Shown here: in pieces, positions 1-7,327 of the stretch
Position numbering within the stretch: the stretch's first letter is position 1
Layout of the letters: the number at the start of each line of letters is the position of its first letter
Assembly (NCBI GenBank): GCA_902773195.1
Contig: CACYDL010000133.1
Span: 1 to 15,140, forward strand
DNA from: an uncultured Lachnospiraceae bacterium
GTDB lineage: Bacteria; Bacillota_A; Clostridia; Lachnospirales; Lachnospiraceae
Direction: 5' to 3'
Length of the DNA: 15,140 bases
Notes under the pieces: model-generated
Database searches by the model: none
The model's input: the letters and a program-made list of their open reading frames with translations, nothing else
What the model was told of the DNA's origin: nothing
Position numbers and translations under genes: made by a program

Positions 1-1305
1 CGACATCGCGCTGCTCCGGAGGCTGGCGGCGTATTTCTGCCGGATCCCCGAGAGGGCGTCGGCGATCTCCCGGTTGTCGGGGAGCGCCTCCTGCGCGTCC
101 TCCAGGAGCGCGATGGCCGCCTCGTATTCCTCATTCGAGGCCGGCGCGGACACCTGCTCCAGAATTCCTTTCACGTAGGCCTCCTCCGAGGCGTCGGCGA
201 GCTCCGACGCCGCCGTGAAATTCTTATCCTCCTTCACGACCTTGCGGTAGGCCTGCATGGCCGCTCTGTAATCGCCGCTCTCCCGGGCCTTCTCTCCTGT
301 CAGGAAGGACACCTTGGAATTGTAGAGCGTCTCCAGCTGATTGAGCTTCCTCTCCGCGGTTCCCGAGGCGTTTCCCACCTGGCCGAGAGTCCTGATTCTC
401 CCCGCGGCGTCCTCAAAGTGGATATCGCTCCTGTTGTAGGCGTCAAAGACCGAATCGATTCCCGGAGGGGCCAGCAGCGACAGCACCGTCTTCTCGACGG
501 GATTCGGGAACACCTCGGACCGGTAGACCTCGACGGCCCTGTCCGCATTTCCCGCATGGGCGTACATAAAGGTCCGTCTGGCCGGCGACCACACGGCGTA
601 GGCCGCCAGAGCCGCCGCGATCAGCAGAAGGAGCACGATCCGCAGCTTTCCGCGCTTTTTCCTCCGGGCGGCCGCCTCCGGCCCTTCCTCCCCGAAGTCG
701 TCGTAATCCCCGTCGTCTTCCTCGTCAAAGTCCGCTCCGGCGTCTTCGTCGTCAAAGTCCGCCCCGTCGTCTTCCTCGTCATAAGAGTAGACCAGCGCCC
801 GCCTTCTGCGAGGCTCCGACGGAGCGTCTTCCTCATCGAGATCCTCCGGATCCACCGCGTCGATGGCTTCATCGGTTTCGCTCTCCGTATCAGCCGCCTC
901 CTCCGGGTCCGGTTCCTCCTCCGTATCCTCCCGAAGGAACCGTTCCGCCGCGCCGGATGCCTCCGGTGCCGCGTCCTGATCCCGTTCCGGCTCCGGCCCC
1001 GGCATTATCTCCGGGGTCTGGGCATCGGCCGCCTCCGGATCCGTCCCTTCCGGGAACGCCGCATCCTTCGCGGTGAATTCCTCCGGGGTCTCCCCGGTGG
1101 AATTTTCGTATGCCGGCGCGCCGGGCGCCTCCGGATCCGCTCCGCCGGCATACGCCGGTTCCGGCGCGTCGGGCGTCCCGTCTTCCGCGGTGAGCTCCGG
1201 CCTCTCCGGGGCGGACGCCGCCCTGTCCGCGCAGGGCTTTCCGCACCGATAGCAGAACCGGGATTCATCCCTGAGCTTCATCCCGCAGTAATTGCAGTAC
1301 TTCAT
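1..1305 (-). CDS. Zinc-ribbon, acidic-linker, single-pass membrane protein with TPR-like C-terminal region (3' end outside window)
   Basis: The frame is open from an ATG at 1305 to the left edge, giving 435 residues with no stop, so the C-terminus is missing. Residues 4-21 hold a zinc ribbon of the form CNYCG...FCYRCG (Cys4, Cys7, Cys18, Cys21). Residues about 36-210 are a low-complexity linker rich in Glu, Asp, Pro, Ala and Gly, most acidic at 176-205. A basic stretch (RRKKRGK, 214-220) precedes one hydrophobic segment at about 221-239. The following region is helical and charged and looks like tetratricopeptide-type repeats (for example GDYRAAMQAYRKVV near 320). The predicted layout is ribbon and acidic linker inside, repeats outside. 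The ATG has an AGGGGAG ribosome site 6 bases upstream. It follows yfcE by 43 bases and is probably the last visible gene of that operon. No specific function can be assigned. Confidence 0.85.
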   Translation of the reverse strand, partial: MKYCNYCGMKLRDESRFCYRCGKPCADRAASAPERPELTAEDGTPDAPEPAYAGGADPEAPGAPAYENSTGETPEEFTAKDAAFPEGTDPEAADAQTPEIMPGPEPERDQDAAPEASGAAERFLREDTEEEPDPEEAADTESETDEAIDAVDPEDLDEEDAPSEPRRRRALVYSYDEEDDGADFDDEDAGADFDEEDDGDYDDFGEEGPEAAARRKKRGKLRIVLLLLIAAALAAYAVWSPARRTFMYAHAGNADRAVEVYRSEVFPNPVEKTVLSLLAPPGIDSVFDAYNRSDIHFEDAAGRIRTLGQVGNASGTAERKLNQLETLYNSKVSFLTGEKARESGDYRAAMQAYRKVVKEDKNFTAASELADASEEAYVKGILEQVSAPASNEEYEAAIALLEDAQEALPDNREIADALSGIRQKYAASLRSSAMS

Positions 1306-1348
1306 GCAAATCTCCCCTTTTTATCTGCTCCCCTTATCAGCCAGACTC

Positions 1349-1903
1349 TTACGGTGTCTGTCCCGGGTATTTCATAAAGACGGATCCGTCCTCCAGCCTT
1401 TTCCAGAGGAACGTCTCCCCGTCGTAGGTCATGTAGCTCCGCGGACTGTCTTCCTTCGGTATCGCCACGGAGCCCGGATTCATATAGATGAAGCTGCCGT
1501 GATCGGCGCATTTCGGGACATGCGTGTGTCCCGCGAGAAGGATGTCGCCCCGCTTCAGGGGCGGCGGCGACTGCTCCGACGCCAGGTGGCCGTGGGTCAC
1601 GTAGATCATCCTCTCCCCGTCCGCGAGGAGGGCGTAATCCGCCATCACCGGAATTTCCAGCACCATCTGGTCCACCTCCGCCTCACAGTTTCCCCTGACG
1701 CACAGGAGGCGCTCCTTCACCCCGTTCAGCAGGTCGATGACCTCGCGCGGAGCGTACTCCTCCGGAAGATCGTTCCGGGGACCGTGATAGAGGAGATCCC
1801 CGAGAAGGAGCATCCGGTCGGATCCCTCCTCCCCGAGACGTCCAAGAAGCATTCGCATGTATTTCGCGGAACCATGTATGTCGGACGCAATCAGCCAGTT
1901 CAT
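1349..1903 (-). CDS. yfcE: YfcE-type metallophosphoesterase (phosphodiesterase)
   Basis: This is a 184-residue protein, the same length as E. coli YfcE, a metal-dependent phosphodiesterase active on artificial phosphodiester substrates and of unclear physiological role. The calcineurin-like metal-binding motifs are all present in order: SDIHGS (Asp8, His10), LGDLLYHGPRN (Asp36, His40), VRGNCE (Asn72, Cys73), THGH (His104, His106) and GHTHVP (His126, His128). EVDQM and NPGSV, also family signatures, are conserved. The ATG at 1903 is preferred because SDIHGS normally begins about seven residues in and a GGAGAG site lies 6 bases upstream. A GTG at 1975 in the same frame would overlap the cdd stop as GTGA and add 24 residues, but these are encoded by a tandem DNA repeat and are not family-like. 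It is a likely operon partner of cdd, which ends 68 bases upstream. Confidence 0.9.
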   Translation of the reverse strand: MNWLIASDIHGSAKYMRMLLGRLGEEGSDRMLLLGDLLYHGPRNDLPEEYAPREVIDLLNGVKERLLCVRGNCEAEVDQMVLEIPVMADYALLADGERMIYVTHGHLASEQSPPPLKRGDILLAGHTHVPKCADHGSFIYMNPGSVAIPKEDSPRSYMTYDGETFLWKRLEDGSVFMKYPGQTP

Positions 1904-1992
1904 TCCTGTCTCTCCGTCGTGCCGGGGGACGTCACGCCCCGTTTCCTGTCTCTCCGTCATGTCCGGGGACGTCACGCCCCGCTTTCTGTCTC
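1903..1992. repeat. 40-bp tandem repeat at the cdd/yfcE junction (two full copies plus a partial third)
   Basis: Copies at 1903-1942 and 1943-1982 match at 36 of 40 positions; a third partial copy runs 1983-1992 with one mismatch. Each full copy carries GGGGCGTGACGTCCCC (minus strand), which can fold as a 6-bp stem with one bulged T and a TGA loop, and the SD-like GGAGAGACAG. The unit spans the end of cdd, the gap and the yfcE ribosome site. It probably arose by local duplication of the gene junction. Confidence 0.85.
1910..1915 (-). promoter_or_regulatory. Ribosome binding site deciding the yfcE start
   Basis: GGAGAG sits 6 bases before the ATG at 1903. The upstream in-frame ATG at 1960 and GTG at 1975 have no comparable site at a workable distance. 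The same SD-like sequence recurs 40 bases upstream in the tandem repeat, but there the start-codon position reads AAA rather than ATG, so it would be unproductive. Confidence 0.7.
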
Positions 1993-2409
1993 CATCATCT
2001 CCGCGCCGAAGGATCCGGGAAGAAGCCCGGCGAGAGTGGAAATCCTGTAATTGTCGGGACTTACGGCCATGATGACCGGAAAATCCTCACTTCTGACGAA
2101 CTCCGCGAGAACCTGACGGCAGACTCCGCAGGGCGTGCAGAAGCCGGCAGGCTCTTCTCCGGCCCGTCCTCCGGCGACGGCGATGGCCCGGAAATCCGTC
2201 TCTCCCTCGCTCACCGCCTTGAACACCGCCGTTCTCTCGGCGCAGCAGGTCGGCGAGAACGCGGCGTTTTCGATGTTGCATCCCGTGTAGATCCTGCCGC
2301 TCCCGGTCAGAAGGGCCGCTCCGACCGCGAAGCGGGAATAGGGGCAGTACGACCTTTCGCGCATCTGAAGGGCGGTCCTGATCAGCTCCCCGATCCTCTT
2401 TTCATCCAT
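1972..2409 (-). CDS. cdd: Cytidine deaminase
   Basis: The 145-residue protein has the length and motifs of the homotetrameric zinc cytidine deaminases, which convert cytidine and deoxycytidine to uridine and deoxyuridine. Visible motifs are YCPYSRFAVGAAL (21-33), TGCNIENAAF (42-51), the catalytic CAE (Cys56, Glu58) and PCGVCRQ (Cys94, Cys97). The three cysteines are the zinc ligands and Glu58 the proton shuttle. The start has a GGAGG-rich leader (GGAGGGAGGCGG) in the 30-base gap after udp. Its product is a substrate of the neighbouring uridine phosphorylase, so the two form a pyrimidine salvage pair. The last residues (METESGA) and the TGA stop lie in the degenerate third copy of the 40-bp tandem repeat. 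Confidence 0.95.
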   Translation of the reverse strand: MDEKRIGELIRTALQMRERSYCPYSRFAVGAALLTGSGRIYTGCNIENAAFSPTCCAERTAVFKAVSEGETDFRAIAVAGGRAGEEPAGFCTPCGVCRQVLAEFVRSEDFPVIMAVSPDNYRISTLAGLLPGSFGAEMMETESGA

Positions 2410-2439
2410 CTTACGTCCGCCTCCCTCCGCCGTTTCCGG

Positions 2440-3216
2440 TCACGTCTCCCTGTCCTTTGCGATCAAGACACGGATGGCCTCCACGGCCGTCCGGATCGCG
2501 GCGTCCGTGTCATGGACGACCGGATTCTCCAGGCCGGCCGCCTCTCTCTCCTGGTTGGCCATCACCAGAAAGACCGAACCGGCCCTGACCCGTCTGGCGC
2601 TGGCGACGAGAAAGAGCGCCGCGGATTCCATCTCGGAGGCGAGAGCCCCCAGACGGATCCACGCGTCCCATTTCTGCTTCAGTTCATATCCCACCGGCAT
2701 CATGTCCGGATCGTGCTGCCCGTAGAACGAGTCCTTGCACTGGACGACGCCGACGTGATAGGGAAATCCGTTTCTCTTCGCGCCTTCGATGAGCGCGGTG
2801 AGCACGCCGTAGTCCGGCACGGCGGGAAATTCCATGGGCGCGTACTCCCGCCCGGTTCCCTCCATGCGGATGGCGCCGTTGGCGATCACCAGGTCCCCGC
2901 TCTTCACGTCGAGCTGCATCCCGCCGCAGGTGCCCACCCGGAGGAAGGTGTCCGCTCCGCAGCGGACCAGCTCTTCCATCGCGATGGACGCGGACGGCCC
3001 TCCGATGCCCGTGGAGGTGACGCTCACCCTGACGCCGTCGAGGGTCCCGGTGTAGGTGACGAACTCCCGGTTGTCCGCGATCAGGACCGGGTTTTCGAAA
3101 TGCTCCGCGATCCTGGCGCAGCGTTTGGGATCGCCCGGAAGAATCACATATCTTCCGACCTCCCCCGACGCCACCTGAATGTGGTACTGACGGCTCTCAT
3201 CCTCGGAATAATGCAT
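2440..3216 (-). CDS. udp: Uridine phosphorylase (nucleoside phosphorylase family)
   Basis: The 258-residue protein belongs to the hexameric NP-I family, which cleaves nucleosides with phosphate to the free base and ribose-1-phosphate. Phosphate-site residues are in place: PGDPKR (27-32), [16 protein letters not shown] (68-83) and RVGTCGG (Arg93, Thr96). SEMES (194-198) is the ribose-binding motif. The base-recognition loop reads FYGQHDPD (164-171): Gln167 is kept, but the Arg that E. coli Udp places two residues later is Asp169. This loop form resembles that of clostridial uridine phosphorylases as recalled, so uridine remains the best guess with some uncertainty about substrate. The ribosome site GAGAGGTG overlaps the end of the preceding ATPase gene (10-base gap), and cdd follows 30 bases downstream, supporting one operon. 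Confidence 0.92.
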   Translation of the reverse strand: MHYSEDESRQYHIQVASGEVGRYVILPGDPKRCARIAEHFENPVLIADNREFVTYTGTLDGVRVSVTSTGIGGPSASIAMEELVRCGADTFLRVGTCGGMQLDVKSGDLVIANGAIRMEGTGREYAPMEFPAVPDYGVLTALIEGAKRNGFPYHVGVVQCKDSFYGQHDPDMMPVGYELKQKWDAWIRLGALASEMESAALFLVASARRVRAGSVFLVMANQEREAAGLENPVVHDTDAAIRTAVEAIRVLIAKDRET

Positions 3217-3226
3217 AGGGCACCTC

Positions 3227-4825
3227 TCAGATCTTGAAAAGAGTGCTCAGGATGCCTCTTCCGAGGCTGGCTCCGATATTGCCTCCGATCGTCTTGCCGA
3301 AGGTGCCGAATTTCTTGCCGAAGGCTTTGCCGGCCTCGCGCCCGACGGTACCCACCACCGTGGAGGCGACGGACTTGGCCGCCCGCTTCTTGGCGATCTC
3401 TTCCTTTTCGGCTTCTCTCTGCGCCTCACGTTCGGCCTTCTCAGCCTCCTTCTGCGCCTCGCGCTCCGCCCTCTCGGCTTCCTTCGCCGCCTGGGCCTCC
3501 GCCATGGCCTGGGCCTCCGCCTCCTGCATCTGGATCCCCAGTCTCTCAAGGATCTCATAGGCCGAATCCGGATCGACGGCGTTGGCGTATTTGCTGTACA
3601 GCAGGCAGGACTTCACCGCGCTGTCGCGCTCCGTGTCGGAGATCGCGCCGAAACGGCTCTTGGGCGGAAGGACGCACACCTTCTCGCACACGGTCGGGAT
3701 GCCCTCCTCGTCGAGGAAGGAGACGACCGCCTCGCCGGTCCCCAGCGCCATGATCGTATCGTAGGTGTTGAAGGCCGGGTTGACGCGGAAGGATTCCGCC
3801 GCCGCCTTCACCGCTCTCTGGTCCGCGGGCGTGTAGGCGTGGAGTCCGTGCTGGATCTTGTTGCCCAGCTGGGAGAGGACGCCGTCCGGGATGTCCCGCG
3901 GATTCTGCGTGCAGAAATAGACGCCGACGCCCTTGGAGCGGACGAGCTTGACCACCTGCTCGATCTTGTCAAGAAGCGTCTTGGAGGTATCCTTGAACAG
4001 AAGATGCGCCTCGTCAAAGAAGAAGACCATCTTCGGCTTTTCCAGGTCACCGACTTCGGGGAGCGTCTCGAAGAGCTCCGCGAGAAGCCAGAGAAGGAAG
4101 GTGGAATAGAGCTTTCCGCTGTTGATGAGGCTCTCGCTGTCGAGGATGTTGATCATGCCCTTTCCGCCCTCTCCCACGGTCAGCCAGTCGTAGATCGACA
4201 GGCCGGGTTCGCCGAAGAAGACGTCGCCGCCCTCGGTCTCCAGGGCCACCAGGGCCCTCATGATGACGCTGATGGTCGCGGGAGACATCTTTCCGTACTC
4301 CGCCTCAAATTCCTTCGTGTTTTCCTTCACGTAGTTCAGCATCGACTTGAGATCCTTCGTGTCGATGAGGAGAAGGTTCCGGTCGTCGGCGATCTTGTAG
4401 ACGATGGAGAGGACGCCGGTCTGAAGCTCGTTAAGTCCGAGAATCCTGCTCAGAAGAAGGGGCCCGATCTCGGCGATCGTCGTGCGGAGCTGGATGCCCT
4501 TCTGTCCGTAGATGTCCCACAGCGTGACCGGATAGCCCTGATAGGAGAAGCCCGCTTCCGCGAGTCCGAAGCGCGCGATTCTCTCCTGCATGTCCTCGCT
4601 GTCGGTGCCGGGCGCCATAATGCTCGCGATATCGCCCTTGACGTCCGCCATGAATACCGGAACGCCCATCTCGCTGAACGTCTCGGCCATCACCTTGAGC
4701 GTCACGGTCTTGCCGGTACCCGTCGCCCCCGCGACGAGCCCGTGGCGGTTCGCCATCCTCGGAAGCATCGAGATCTCTCTGCCGTCCTCTGTATTCGCCA
4801 GCCAGATCTTTCCATCCTTAAACAT
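3227..4825 (-). CDS. HerA/YjgR-type (DUF853) ATPase
   Basis: The 532-residue protein matches the DUF853/YjgR group of HerA-like P-loop ATPases, whose cellular role is poorly defined. Walker A is GATGTGKT (33-40), followed by ADVKGD (60-65). Walker B is MVFFFDEAH (266-274), and [19 protein letters not shown] (305-323) is the conserved sensor-like stretch. A long charged helix of Ala/Glu/Lys/Arg repeats at about 434-485 is a likely coiled coil. The tail (490-532) is glycine-rich and ends [12 protein letters not shown], as in the family. E. coli YjgR is about 500 residues, so length is normal. The ATG has GGGAGG nine bases upstream. It heads a run with udp, cdd, yfcE and the zinc-ribbon gene; no metabolic link to nucleoside salvage is evident. 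Confidence 0.9.
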   Translation of the reverse strand: MFKDGKIWLANTEDGREISMLPRMANRHGLVAGATGTGKTVTLKVMAETFSEMGVPVFMADVKGDIASIMAPGTDSEDMQERIARFGLAEAGFSYQGYPVTLWDIYGQKGIQLRTTIAEIGPLLLSRILGLNELQTGVLSIVYKIADDRNLLLIDTKDLKSMLNYVKENTKEFEAEYGKMSPATISVIMRALVALETEGGDVFFGEPGLSIYDWLTVGEGGKGMINILDSESLINSGKLYSTFLLWLLAELFETLPEVGDLEKPKMVFFFDEAHLLFKDTSKTLLDKIEQVVKLVRSKGVGVYFCTQNPRDIPDGVLSQLGNKIQHGLHAYTPADQRAVKAAAESFRVNPAFNTYDTIMALGTGEAVVSFLDEEGIPTVCEKVCVLPPKSRFGAISDTERDSAVKSCLLYSKYANAVDPDSAYEILERLGIQMQEAEAQAMAEAQAAKEAERAEREAQKEAEKAEREAQREAEKEEIAKKRAAKSVASTVVGTVGREAGKAFGKKFGTFGKTIGGNIGASLGRGILSTLFKI

Positions 4826-4913
4826 TTTCCTGATCCTCCCTGTTTTAAATGTGCGCGGGCCCCGCCTCCGCGGCGCGCGGTTTACATAACATTACCTCAT
4901 TCCTTCCGGCCGC

Positions 4914-6287
4914 TTAGCCGGCGAGAAACTGATCCGGTATCTCCGCATGGATCAGATCCCACAGATAATCCGTCGTCATCGTCTCCATCTCGAACTGCTT
5001 CACGCCGTTGGCGTTCGCCAGCTCCTCCGTGTAGTCTTTGAGCGGGTAGATGCACACATTCTCCCGGTCTCCCTCGTAGTGCGTCACCAGGGGAAGCGCG
5101 GACATGCCGGTCGCGGCGACCTCTCCCGTGTCGGGGTTCTTCGCGAATTCCACCGTCGTAAGGACGCTGAGCAGATGGTTTCTCTCCTTCTGTCCCGAGA
5201 TGAAATTGCCTCCGCAGAACTGGACCGGGCAGAGCGCCCCGTCTCCCTCCCGCTGAAGCACGGTGATCTTCTGGACGAGATGGGTGTGGTCGCCGAAAAT
5301 GACGTCGGCCCCCCAGTTCACCATCTTCCGGGACATGGAGGACATCTCGTCGGTGATGACGTTTTCGTTCTCCTCACCCCAGTGGGCGTAGACGACGACG
5401 ATATCCGCGATCTCATCGGCCTTTTCGATGTAGTACTTCACGGATTCCTCGTCGCTGAGCCAGGTGAGCTGGTTCTCCGTCTCCTCCGTCGGATCCTTGT
5501 TCGTCCAGTTCACGAAGCCGAGGAAAGCGACGGTGATCCCGTTCTTCTCGAGGACCCGGATACGGCTGCGATCCTCGCTGTCCCGGTACACGCCGAAATA
5601 GGGGATCCCCCTCTCGTCGCAGCAGTCCAGCGTCGCCTGGATGCCGCTCTCTCCCATGTCGAGGACATGGTTGTTCGCGAAATTGAAAATGTCGAAGCCC
5701 GCGTCCGACAGGGCGTCCGCCACCTGGACCGGCGAGTTGAAGCTGGGATAGCCGGACGGCTCCGCCAGGGCCGTCGCGAGGGGCGTCTCCTGATTGACGG
5801 TGGCGATGTCCGCCTCCTGGATATAGGGCTTCACGCGCTCGTACATGGGCCGGAAGTCGTACCCCCCGTCCTCCGTCCTCGCGTCGAGGAAGAGGGCCTC
5901 GTGGATCAGGTTGTCCCCGGTCCCGAGGATCGTGATCTTCTCGGAGTAGGCCGGATCATTGACGAAGGTCACCGTCCCGTCCGCTCCGATGGAGCCCTCC
6001 CTGACGATCACCGCGGGCGTCTCGGCCTCTGAGACCGCCGATGCCTCCGCCGCCGAGGAGACGGCCGTCTCCTCCTCCGGGGTCGCCGGCCGGGATTCGG
6101 CCGCGCTCTCCGTCTGCGCGGAGGGCGTCACGGCGTTCTGTGTTTCCCCGGGGCGTCTGCCCCTCCTCGACGTGATGAAGAGAATCACCAGGAAAGCGGC
6201 GAGAACCACGGCAAAAATCGCGGTGAGCTGCCTTCTTACCTGCTGCTGTCTTCTCTTTTTCATTTTAACAGGATCACGTTTCGCCAT
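4914..6287 (-). CDS. CapA-family membrane-anchored metallophosphatase-like protein
   Basis: This 457-residue protein has a basic N-terminus, one transmembrane helix at about 21-40, a Ser/Thr/Glu/Ala-rich linker (45-100) and an extracellular CapA/PgsA domain. Family motifs are GTGDNLIHEAL (122-132), NQETPL (165-170), NFANNHVLDMG (202-212), YAHWGEE (300-306) and FGDHTHLVQ (331-339), which resemble metallophosphoesterase metal sites. Relatives take part in poly-gamma-glutamate or capsule production, but no pgsB/pgsC-like genes are visible here, so that role is not assumed. The ATG lies inside the end of the carboxypeptidase gene (14-base overlap) with GGGGGA eight bases upstream, so translation is probably coupled. 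No clear terminator follows the stop in the 88-base gap before the next gene. Confidence 0.88.
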   Translation of the reverse strand: MAKRDPVKMKKRRQQQVRRQLTAIFAVVLAAFLVILFITSRRGRRPGETQNAVTPSAQTESAAESRPATPEEETAVSSAAEASAVSEAETPAVIVREGSIGADGTVTFVNDPAYSEKITILGTGDNLIHEALFLDARTEDGGYDFRPMYERVKPYIQEADIATVNQETPLATALAEPSGYPSFNSPVQVADALSDAGFDIFNFANNHVLDMGESGIQATLDCCDERGIPYFGVYRDSEDRSRIRVLEKNGITVAFLGFVNWTNKDPTEETENQLTWLSDEESVKYYIEKADEIADIVVVYAHWGEENENVITDEMSSMSRKMVNWGADVIFGDHTHLVQKITVLQREGDGALCPVQFCGGNFISGQKERNHLLSVLTTVEFAKNPDTGEVAATGMSALPLVTHYEGDRENVCIYPLKDYTEELANANGVKQFEMETMTTDYLWDLIHAEIPDQFLAG

Positions 6288-7236
6288 CGCTGTTTCCCCC
6301 GTTGCCGAATTCGTACAGATATTCCTCCAGGCAGAGGTTCTGGCTGTGAATGATCTTCGCCGCCTGTTTTCCCACGAACCTGTAGTGCCAGGGCTCGTAG
6401 ATGATCCCGGTAATCCCGCCCTTGTCCGTCGGATACCGGAGAATGAATCCGTACTCCCAGCAGTGTTCCATCAGCCACATCTGGGTGCCCGTATTCTCCT
6501 GGGCGGCGCTGAGGACGCCGTAGCGGCTGTCCACGATGTCCAGGGCCAGGCCGAGCTCGTGCTCGCTGGTGCCGGGGAGGGCGATGATGGTCGCGGCGTT
6601 CTCCTCCGCCTCCTCGCGGCTCTGCCCCTTTGCCAGGAACTCGTCGACCTTGGCTTCAAACAGCTCCTTCTGCTGGGCGGACGAGCGGTAGGCGCTCCGG
6701 ATCACCGGGGAGAACCCCGCCCTCTCGCAGTCTCTGAGCATCTCGTGGACTTCGTCGTAGATGCGCCAGTCGATGCGGTCGTTGTCTCCGATGTGGTCTT
6801 CGTCTTCTTCCTCCCAGACGAGGCACGTATCCGCCTCGAAATCGGACGGCAGCCGGTGACTCGGATTGACGAGTATCAGCCTCCAGTCCCCGGACATATC
6901 CGTCTCCACGATCTGGTCCTTCGGGACCTGCCGGATCTTCGCCTCCTCCGAGGGAGGGCTGCTTCCGTCGTAGGGATCCGCCGCCGGTTCCTCCGCGGAA
7001 TCCGCGCCGGCCGCCAGCTCCTCGATAAAGAGGCTCAGCGCCCCGCTCTCTTCGCTCTCCGGGGCTTCCCTCGTCTCAGCCGGCGCCGCGCCGCTGAAGG
7101 AAAGCCTGATGCGGTCCGCGTTCAGAACAAGGTAAACCGCAGCAAAAACAAGGGCTCCCGCGCCCAGGAAGTGGATTGCGATCTCCGCCTTTCTGTTTCT
7201 GATCAGTCTTCGTCTTCTTCTCTTCTTTTCCGACAT
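6274..7236 (-). CDS. VanY-type D-alanyl-D-alanine carboxypeptidase, membrane-anchored
   Basis: From the ATG at 7236 the protein is 320 residues: an Arg/Lys-rich tail, one membrane helix at about 19-39, a low-complexity acidic linker (50-105) and a peptidase M15B (VanY) domain. SAYRSSAQQKELFE (181-194) and SEHELGLALDI (224-234) are diagnostic. EPWHYRFVG (281-289) supplies the last ligand. His226, Asp233 and His284 should bind zinc and Glu281 act as base. The enzyme trims the terminal D-Ala from peptidoglycan stem peptides outside the membrane. A TTG at 7254 is an alternative start, adding six residues. ATG is preferred because TTG would lie only about 14 bases after the predicted transcription start; neither has a good ribosome site. 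It overlaps the downstream capA-like gene by 14 bases. Confidence 0.9.
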   Translation of the reverse strand: MSEKKRRRRRLIRNRKAEIAIHFLGAGALVFAAVYLVLNADRIRLSFSGAAPAETREAPESEESGALSLFIEELAAGADSAEEPAADPYDGSSPPSEEAKIRQVPKDQIVETDMSGDWRLILVNPSHRLPSDFEADTCLVWEEEDEDHIGDNDRIDWRIYDEVHEMLRDCERAGFSPVIRSAYRSSAQQKELFEAKVDEFLAKGQSREEAEENAATIIALPGTSEHELGLALDIVDSRYGVLSAAQENTGTQMWLMEHCWEYGFILRYPTDKGGITGIIYEPWHYRFVGKQAAKIIHSQNLCLEEYLYEFGNGGNSDGET

Positions 7237-7274
7237 ACCCCAGATGCTGTTCAAAATCTCGAATGTTTTTCGTC

Positions 7275-7280
7275 ATTATA
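7275..7280 (-). promoter_or_regulatory. Extended -10 promoter for the vanY-capA-like pair
   Basis: The minus strand reads TGCTATAAT, a perfect -10 hexamer with the TGn extension. No convincing -35 lies 17 bases upstream (GTGTGA), which fits an extended -10 promoter. Transcription would start near 7268, between the flippase stop (7328) and the carboxypeptidase start. Confidence 0.65.
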
Positions 7281-7327
7281 GCACAAAATGCCCGCGCTCA
7301 CACCATGCGCTTCCTCTGCGCGCCCGC

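Noticed and set aside
1321..1350. Two AAGGGGAG-like stretches upstream of the zinc-ribbon gene as a promoter or regulatory repeat
   Set aside because: The nearer one is simply the ribosome site; the second is a short purine-rich echo without further structure.
418..1377. Plus-strand open frame of 319 codons opposite the zinc-ribbon gene
   Set aside because: The Arg/Val/Leu/Pro-rich composition simply mirrors the acidic codons of the opposite strand; there is no convincing ribosome site or domain.
4853..4878. GC-rich inverted sequence between the capA-like gene and the ATPase gene as a terminator
   Set aside because: Pairing is only five continuous base pairs and no U run follows on the minus strand; no convincing promoter could be placed in this gap either.
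3839..5041. Plus-strand open frame of 400 codons antisense to the HerA-type ATPase
   Set aside because: It runs across the ATPase gene start, the gap and into the capA-like gene with no recognisable domain; the minus-strand frames carry Walker motifs and CapA motifs.
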